Below are positions 7,018 through 11,587 of a DNA stretch of 11,587 nucleotides, piece by piece. Position 1 is the stretch's first letter. Every line of letters starts with the position of its first letter. The translations under genes were made by a program, and so were the position numbers. Source of the DNA: DATDQA01 sp035292505 (lineage in GTDB: Bacteria; Bacteroidota; Bacteroidia; Chitinophagales; Saprospiraceae); NCBI GenBank assembly GCA_035292505.1, contig DATDQA010000292.1, positions 1 to 11,587 of the forward strand, read 5' to 3'. The notes under the pieces were generated by a model. That model did not search any database. It worked only from the letters and a program-made list of their open reading frames with translations, and was not told where the DNA came from.

Positions 7018-7878
7018 ATGTTTGATGAGAGTCCATTTACTGGTGCTTGCAAATATGCCACGTATGAAGTGCTTTCAATGTTGGCCGGTACTTTAGCGCT
7101 CGGTCTCTTGCTCGGATATCTCATTTGGGGATGGTTGCGCAGGCACGTGTCGGTGTTGCAAAACCGGGCAAATAGACTTCGACGGATTGCGGATTTACGA
7201 CAAATTCAAAATGCAAGTCTCACAACCCGGCTCGCGACAGTCACTGATCAACTGGAACGGGCGGAGACGAAAGCATCCCTGGCCGAATATAAAATGCGCA
7301 GAGCTCAGGATGAGATTGAGTCCGTGAGGGATCAAATGGTTGTCACCCAACAACAATGGAGGGATCAACTTAAACAAACGGAACACCCGGATGTCCATAA
7401 GGAGACATTACCAGACTCAATGAGTTCGGATATGAGCTCTGAAATTTTCATAGAACCCACATTGGCAGATATATCTCTGGCGATGGAGACGGGCACTTTG
7501 GATCCAACGCACCAAAAGCCTGATGCGTCCCATATTGAAAACTTCATCCCGGAATCGCTGATGAAGCGAATCTCCGAAGAGTCACTTGGGATGGCAGAAG
7601 AAATATTTGATCGAAAGATCAAGGCTAACGATCTTAAGCTGATCTATGGTATCGATCAGAAAACAGAAGATTTGCTGCACCGTGCGGGAATCTTGTCCTG
7701 GTTGAATCTCGCTCAGAGCCGGCTCCCTGATTTGCGACGGATCACTGAGGAAGCAGGACCCAGGTATCGGACGCATGATCCAAAGACCTGGCCGATACAG
7801 GCGAGGATGGCTGCCAAAGGAGAGTGGAAAAAACTGAAAGCCTATCAGGATGCACTTAAAACAGGTGGGGACGAATAG
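7018..7878 (+). CDS. Inner-membrane coiled-coil protein with C-terminal helix-hairpin-helix-type domain
   Basis: Protein of 286 residues. A short acidic N-terminus precedes one membrane segment (about 18-40), followed by RRH; the positive-inside rule places the C-terminal part in the cytoplasm. Residues about 43-120 are charged and heptad-like, a probable coiled coil. An acidic, low-complexity linker follows (about 120-195). The last 80 residues (about 203-282) match a recurrent Bacteroidota module I recognise: NDLKLIYGIDQKTEDLL, then an AGILSW helix, then GPRYRTHDPKTWPIQA (247-262) and a closing GEWKKLKAYQDAL. The YGID turn is an HhH-type hairpin. The module also occurs as an extension on ribosomal L17/L21-like and other proteins; whether it binds nucleic acid or protein is unclear. 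Paired with the OmpA-like gene upstream, it could form the cytoplasmic half of an envelope assembly (inference). Confidence 0.75.
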   Translation: MFDESPFTGACKYATYEVLSMLAGTLALGLLLGYLIWGWLRRHVSVLQNRANRLRRIADLRQIQNASLTTRLATVTDQLERAETKASLAEYKMRRAQDEIESVRDQMVVTQQQWRDQLKQTEHPDVHKETLPDSMSSDMSSEIFIEPTLADISLAMETGTLDPTHQKPDASHIENFIPESLMKRISEESLGMAEEIFDRKIKANDLKLIYGIDQKTEDLLHRAGILSWLNLAQSRLPDLRRITEEAGPRYRTHDPKTWPIQARMAAKGEWKKLKAYQDALKTGGDE

Positions 7879-7888
7879 CCAATGCTAA

Positions 7889-7968
7889 GTCCATCTGAAG
7901 TCCGAAAGCACTCAATAGCTAAAAGTGTTTTTCGGAGAAAGACGCCTTTTACCCTCCTGCAGATGGAC
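7889..7968. terminator. Nested inverted repeat between convergent genes, possible bidirectional terminator
   Basis: Outer arms GTCCATCTG (7889-7897) and CAGATGGAC (7960-7968) pair perfectly. Inside them TCCGAAA-G-CACT (7901-7912) pairs with AGTG-TT-TTTCGGA (7924-7936) apart from a small bulge, around an 11-base loop. The structure fills the 121-base gap between a plus-strand stop (7878) and a minus-strand stop (8000), exactly where a shared terminator would lie. No clean T-run follows on either strand, so intrinsic termination is only plausible. Confidence 0.5.
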
Positions 7969-7999
7969 AAGCATTTGAATTTTACTTTTGATAGGAGTT

Positions 8000-9628
8000 T
8001 CATTCTCCCTGCACGATGATCTTTACTGTACCAACTGCACTGCCATTTTCATTCAATACATGCCACACATAAAGGCCGCTGACAACATCACGCAGACTCA
8101 GTACATTAACTCCAGCACGAAGATCCATACGTGTGACGAGTTGACCCATAGGATCGAACAACTCGATATATTTCGCATTCGGTGCATTCTCACCAATCTC
8201 CGCGATCATATAATCGCTTGCCGGATTAGGAAACACCTTCACCTTCTCTTGTTGGTTCTCGATCTGTTGAATAAACGATGTCGTCGTACAAAGTGTGTCC
8301 ACGCAGCCATCCTTTGTGATCTTGAGCAGCCAGCCAAAAGATCGGTAAACTTCATTGTCATCATAGTTATTTGCCCAGCCCACAGCGTATACAGAACCTG
8401 ATGGTGATTCCGTTACTCCACTGAGATAACTGCGGGATCCAAGTTCTGTATGAAAAAACGCCGTATCAATCACTGACCATTCCAGTTCGCCATCGTTTGC
8501 GAGTTTGAGTATACGTCCGGATTCGATATTACAATCATTGTATGGACTTTCTTCTGTCAAACAAGTAATTCTTCCAGCAGCAAACCATCCGCCGTCACGA
8601 CTCTTTTCAAGAGCACCCATATAGCCACTGTAAGAATAAGGGTCATACTCTTTGTACGAAATCAAATTCATACTCGTATCCCGACGCACGAGCACTGGAA
8701 CAGATAAATCAACATCATGTCCCAGATCAGGTACGAACACTGGCTTTTCAAGGAAAGACACATACACCCACTCGTCATTCGTTGAATCATACTGGATGGA
8801 CATAATTCCTCTGTTAGGAACTTCATCTTCAGTGGCTTCCCATTCCCACTTTTTGTTACCCAGTGAATCGATGGCACAAGCCCAGCCATGATAGAAGATC
8901 GGTTCATTTTCCCATTGATATCGTGTACCGGAGATGAGATATTCATTCTCGTCTACCATAGTAATCGTCCTTGAATTCTCCCAATACACAGGATGTCCAT
9001 AAGTCTGCATCCATTGTTTCTCACCTTTATCATTAATCTTCACGATAAATCCATCGACTTGATAATTATCGAACTGATATAATCCGGTCAACAAATATCC
9101 GCCTGATGCTCTTACGATGTCTTGTGGAATTATTGTCAGTGCAGAGCCAATGCCATATTCATTTATAACAATATCGTAACCAGGCTGATAGAGCGCTGTA
9201 CCAAACGCCGGGCGTCCCAGGAAATTGAATGAGATTATAATGGTATTATCCTCTGATACAGACATACCCACCTCCGAATCGTTCGCGAGTATTGCAATTC
9301 CTTCGGGGTCATGAATATTTATCCAATCAGCTACGTTGCCTAAAGTATCCAATAAAGCGATAAACATACCCTGCAAGGCAGAATCAGATTCAGTAATTAT
9401 CCCGGATATCGCTATTTGATCGTCCCGGGAGTATGCAATTGAATGCATTCTTAATGAAGTTCCTTCATCATATGTCAGGTTAAGGCCATTCTGACAAACA
9501 GTGCGTCCGGCAAGAATTTCCAGAACACCCCAAATGAACATGCGGAAGATGGTAGTACGAATGTAGAAGGCAGGCAGAACTTCATTCTGCCTGCTTTTCC
9601 AAAATTCGACTATCACAAAGGTTTTCAT
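8000..9628 (-). CDS. T9SS type A sorting-domain protein, probable beta-propeller-like repeats
   Basis: Predicted secreted or surface-attached protein of 542 residues from the ATG at 9628. The last 80 residues (463-542) form a type A T9SS C-terminal domain, beginning VKVFPNPASDYMIAEIG and ending GLYVWHV...GTVKIIVQGE, which directs export across the outer membrane and is normally cleaved off. The body has repeated units of the type GGYLLTGLY...DGFIVKINDKGEKQW and GWLLKITKDG, with alternating strands suggesting a propeller-like fold. The ligand is unknown. The start is uncertain: the ATG at 9628 overlaps the upstream stop by one base (TAATG) but gives a long unusual N-terminus, and the hydrophobic stretch MFIWGVLEILAG comes only at residue 30. 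An ATG at 9541 begins directly at that stretch but lacks the basic residues a signal peptide normally has. No ribosome-binding site is seen at either. Family call firm, N-terminus weak. Confidence 0.85.
   Translation of the reverse strand: MKTFVIVEFWKSRQNEVLPAFYIRTTIFRMFIWGVLEILAGRTVCQNGLNLTYDEGTSLRMHSIAYSRDDQIAISGIITESDSALQGMFIALLDTLGNVADWINIHDPEGIAILANDSEVGMSVSEDNTIIISFNFLGRPAFGTALYQPGYDIVINEYGIGSALTIIPQDIVRASGGYLLTGLYQFDNYQVDGFIVKINDKGEKQWMQTYGHPVYWENSRTITMVDENEYLISGTRYQWENEPIFYHGWACAIDSLGNKKWEWEATEDEVPNRGIMSIQYDSTNDEWVYVSFLEKPVFVPDLGHDVDLSVPVLVRRDTSMNLISYKEYDPYSYSGYMGALEKSRDGGWFAAGRITCLTEESPYNDCNIESGRILKLANDGELEWSVIDTAFFHTELGSRSYLSGVTESPSGSVYAVGWANNYDDNEVYRSFGWLLKITKDGCVDTLCTTTSFIQQIENQQEKVKVFPNPASDYMIAEIGENAPNAKYIELFDPMGQLVTRMDLRAGVNVLSLRDVVSGLYVWHVLNENGSAVGTVKIIVQGE
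9570..9594. other. Perfect 10-base-pair hairpin near the start of the downstream T9SS gene
   Basis: GCAGGCAGAA (9570-9579) and TTCTGCCTGC (9585-9594) are perfect inverted arms around a five-base loop. On the plus strand TTTT follows (9595-9598), so it resembles an intrinsic terminator for plus-strand transcripts, yet no plus-strand gene lies before it. On the minus strand it falls between the two possible starts (9628 and 9541) of the T9SS gene. It may be a processing or attenuation hairpin in the two-gene message, which would favour the 9541 start. Confidence 0.55.
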
Positions 9629-11587
9629 TATGGATGTATAATCAAACGACCCATTTTGACAATCTGATCATCCCGATACAAGCTATAAACATAAATGCCG
9701 CCAGGTACTTCAAGGCGCAGTACATTTGACGATTCACTGCCGGATAGAACCTGATTAATCAACAGCTCATCATGTATGCTCCATAGTTTGATATGAATCT
9801 CTTGATCATTCGGTGCGGGTAAAAATATGTTTATTTCATCACCGTTATTCGGATTGGGATAAACAGTCACTTCTTCAAAAGTCATAATTCCGTTTTCTGG
9901 CAACAAGATAAATGGTTCAGGGGTTGGATCAGGAAGGACATAGTTCGTACTAAAACGATAATCTCTCAACATGAGCAAACTTCGCGCGATTGACGAAGCA
10001 TGTCCCTTACTATCGCTGAAGTCAATAAGATCGTCCACATCGCCTTGAGTAAGTCCTCCAATTCCGCGTGCATCGAGCATTCCAAATATCGTATCAATAA
10101 CGGCAATGTCATCTTCTACTTCCGCACTAAGATCAAACCGGGACGAGATATCTTCCAGAACTTGCCTGGCTGTTGAATAGTCTTCTTCCGCAGCGTAGTC
10201 CTTGGCGAGGAGAATATCGCCACTGACTGTTAACACTCGGGCATACCAAGCTCTAAGGCTATCCCGATGGAATGAAGTGCTATCAATTAAATAGTGTTGG
10301 ATCATCAACAAGGATGCATGATCCATCAAAAACTTAGTTGAGGCAGCCTTACCCCATTCCTCCTCAGAAACAAACCCTTCATAATTCTCAAGTTGATCGA
10401 AATACTCATCTCTCAGATCTGTTAAATCATTACTTGAAAGGCAAGGCGGTGAGCAAAAGGCTTGAGCACAACTATTTATTGGCCCAGGTATAATGGAAAC
10501 TATTCCCTCTACATCATCCGGTACTTGCACTGAACTGCTCTGATAGTAATGGTACTCATCAATATCAACTCCGTAGTTCGCAAAGTCTCCGTCATCCTGA
10601 TCGCCAGTGGAAGAGAACGCATTCCCTGTTGCAACTTGCGATCCATCGGATGCAAAATCTACCTGCAAGGCGCTCATGTTATCCGTCCCGTAGTCGGAAT
10701 CCTTTACAAAGAAATCTTTATCCGTAGTGCTTGAATTCACATTGCATGTATAACGCAGACCATCTTTGACTAAACCAGTTGAGCCATTTTGACCAAAAGC
10801 TTCATTCGCAAGTGTCAACCCTGAAAATCTATTTTTTCTAATCACACTATTCATATCCCCTAGGTTTTCCGCAGCAATACCAATAGTGTGATTCGTATTT
10901 CCGCTGCTTTCTGTAAACATATTTTCCTCAATCGTGAATCCAGCAAGTTGTTGATTGAGTTTGATCCCGACCTGATCGCCATCCATAACATCCGGATCGG
11001 GCACAGTACCCATATCAAAGTTGTTCAAAATCATGACACCATCACTCACACCATCGACTTCAATACCGGTGTAGCAGTCTTCGAAGTCGGCCTGGTAGAC
11101 GCGAAATAGCTTGTTTTCACTGAATGAACCAGTCCATATTCCATATCCAAGGCCTTGGAACCGAGAGCTCTGGAGCACTTCACAGGTACCGGGCAGACAG
11201 GGTTCTGGATCTTGCGGGGTGACAGTTGCGGCACTTACAACAAATCCAGCATCGATGGCCGCGATCCCATATCCAAATTGATACTGTTTTTGATTACTTT
11301 CTGATGATGAAGCATTAATAAACTCACACCCAGTAAAGCTCACATCATCCACATCATAAAGAGCTACATGCTGGTCAAAATTGGGAAACATCAAACCATC
11401 ATCAACTGTAAACGTACACTGCGTAAAACTACCTTTATATGGTCGTGGCTGGCCGTTGACCATATTCTCATAGGGCAGAAAGAAAACGCCGATTTGATTG
11501 TTTTGAAAAGTAGTACCCTTACAGGATATCCTGCCCCCTGTATCCTCTTCGGTAGGTCCCCATAGCTCGACCCCTGTCACTGCATTT
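9628..11587 (-). CDS. T9SS type A sorting-domain protein with parallel beta-helix region, 5' partial
   Basis: The reading frame runs off the window edge, so the start and signal peptide are missing; about 652 residues are visible. The GTG at 11580 is an internal codon, not a start, because the frame continues unbroken to the edge in similar sequence. Numbered from that GTG, residues 1 to about 325 show the short irregular repeats of a right-handed parallel beta-helix (NNQIGVFF, VSFTGCEFINAS, CYTGIEVDG, VIRKNRFSGL). A Cys-rich hinge follows (CAQAFCSPPC, 371-380), then a mainly helical region (about 383-545). The last 80 residues (571-650) are a type A T9SS C-terminal domain, starting VTVYPNPNNGDEINIFL. 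Such proteins are exported through the T9SS and held on the surface or released; beta-helices often bind or cut polysaccharides, but I see no catalytic motif. Its TAA overlaps the next gene's ATG by one base. Confidence 0.88.
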   Translation of the reverse strand, partial: NAVTGVELWGPTEEDTGGRISCKGTTFQNNQIGVFFLPYENMVNGQPRPYKGSFTQCTFTVDDGLMFPNFDQHVALYDVDDVSFTGCEFINASSSESNQKQYQFGYGIAAIDAGFVVSAATVTPQDPEPCLPGTCEVLQSSRFQGLGYGIWTGSFSENKLFRVYQADFEDCYTGIEVDGVSDGVMILNNFDMGTVPDPDVMDGDQVGIKLNQQLAGFTIEENMFTESSGNTNHTIGIAAENLGDMNSVIRKNRFSGLTLANEAFGQNGSTGLVKDGLRYTCNVNSSTTDKDFFVKDSDYGTDNMSALQVDFASDGSQVATGNAFSSTGDQDDGDFANYGVDIDEYHYYQSSSVQVPDDVEGIVSIIPGPINSCAQAFCSPPCLSSNDLTDLRDEYFDQLENYEGFVSEEEWGKAASTKFLMDHASLLMIQHYLIDSTSFHRDSLRAWYARVLTVSGDILLAKDYAAEEDYSTARQVLEDISSRFDLSAEVEDDIAVIDTIFGMLDARGIGGLTQGDVDDLIDFSDSKGHASSIARSLLMLRDYRFSTNYVLPDPTPEPFILLPENGIMTFEEVTVYPNPNNGDEINIFLPAPNDQEIHIKLWSIHDELLINQVLSGSESSNVLRLEVPGGIYVYSLYRDDQIVKMGRLIIHP

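Noticed and set aside
7988..8401. 137-codon plus-strand open frame
   Set aside because: It lies antisense to the conserved T9SS sorting domain of the 8000-9628 gene and shows no recognisable protein features.
11578..11580. GTG as the start codon of the beta-helix gene
   Set aside because: The frame continues without a stop to the window edge and the following residues are beta-helix-like, with no signal peptide, so the gene is cut by the window.

Overview
The window looks like chromosomal DNA of a Bacteroidota bacterium, plausibly Saprospiria or a related lineage (the class is inferred). Three things support this. Two genes end in recognisable type A C-terminal sorting domains of the type IX secretion system (T9SS). 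Promoter-like sites match the Bacteroidota pattern (TTG, about 20 bases, TAnnTTTG) rather than the usual -35/-10 pattern. The ComEC protein lacks a visible metallo-beta-lactamase motif, a form I recall from this phylum. Most starts lack a clear Shine-Dalgarno sequence, which also fits.

Layout. Positions 1-183 are non-coding and hold a compact palindromic element. From 5744 down to 184, on the minus strand, run five closely packed genes: comEC, a membrane-anchored protein with three ComEA-like helix-hairpin-helix (HhH) repeats, a CPBP-family membrane protein, an extended SDR (NAD-dependent epimerase/dehydratase type) and a classical SDR oxidoreductase. Overlaps of 32, 11 and 8 bases and a single 89-base gap suggest one transcript, driven by a well-formed promoter at 5766-5796. 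The first two genes are probably DNA-uptake functions. The last three are not obviously related to uptake.

Positions 5745-6201 (457 bases) are non-coding. They carry the comEC promoter, a tandem purine-rich repeat with two 43-base cores, a long imperfect inverted repeat and a candidate promoter for the divergent plus-strand pair. That pair (6202-7008 and 7018-7878) encodes an inner-membrane protein with two diverged OmpA-like domains facing the periplasm, and an inner-membrane coiled-coil protein with a cytoplasmic C-terminal HhH-type domain. Together they look like two halves of an envelope-spanning assembly of unknown role.

After a nested inverted repeat between convergent genes (7889-7968), the rest is minus strand: two T9SS cargo proteins joined by a one-base stop/start overlap. 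The upstream one is a beta-helix protein whose beginning lies outside the window. The downstream one is a repeat-rich, probably beta-propeller-like protein with an uncertain N-terminus. No RNA genes, insertion sequences or CRISPR arrays were seen.
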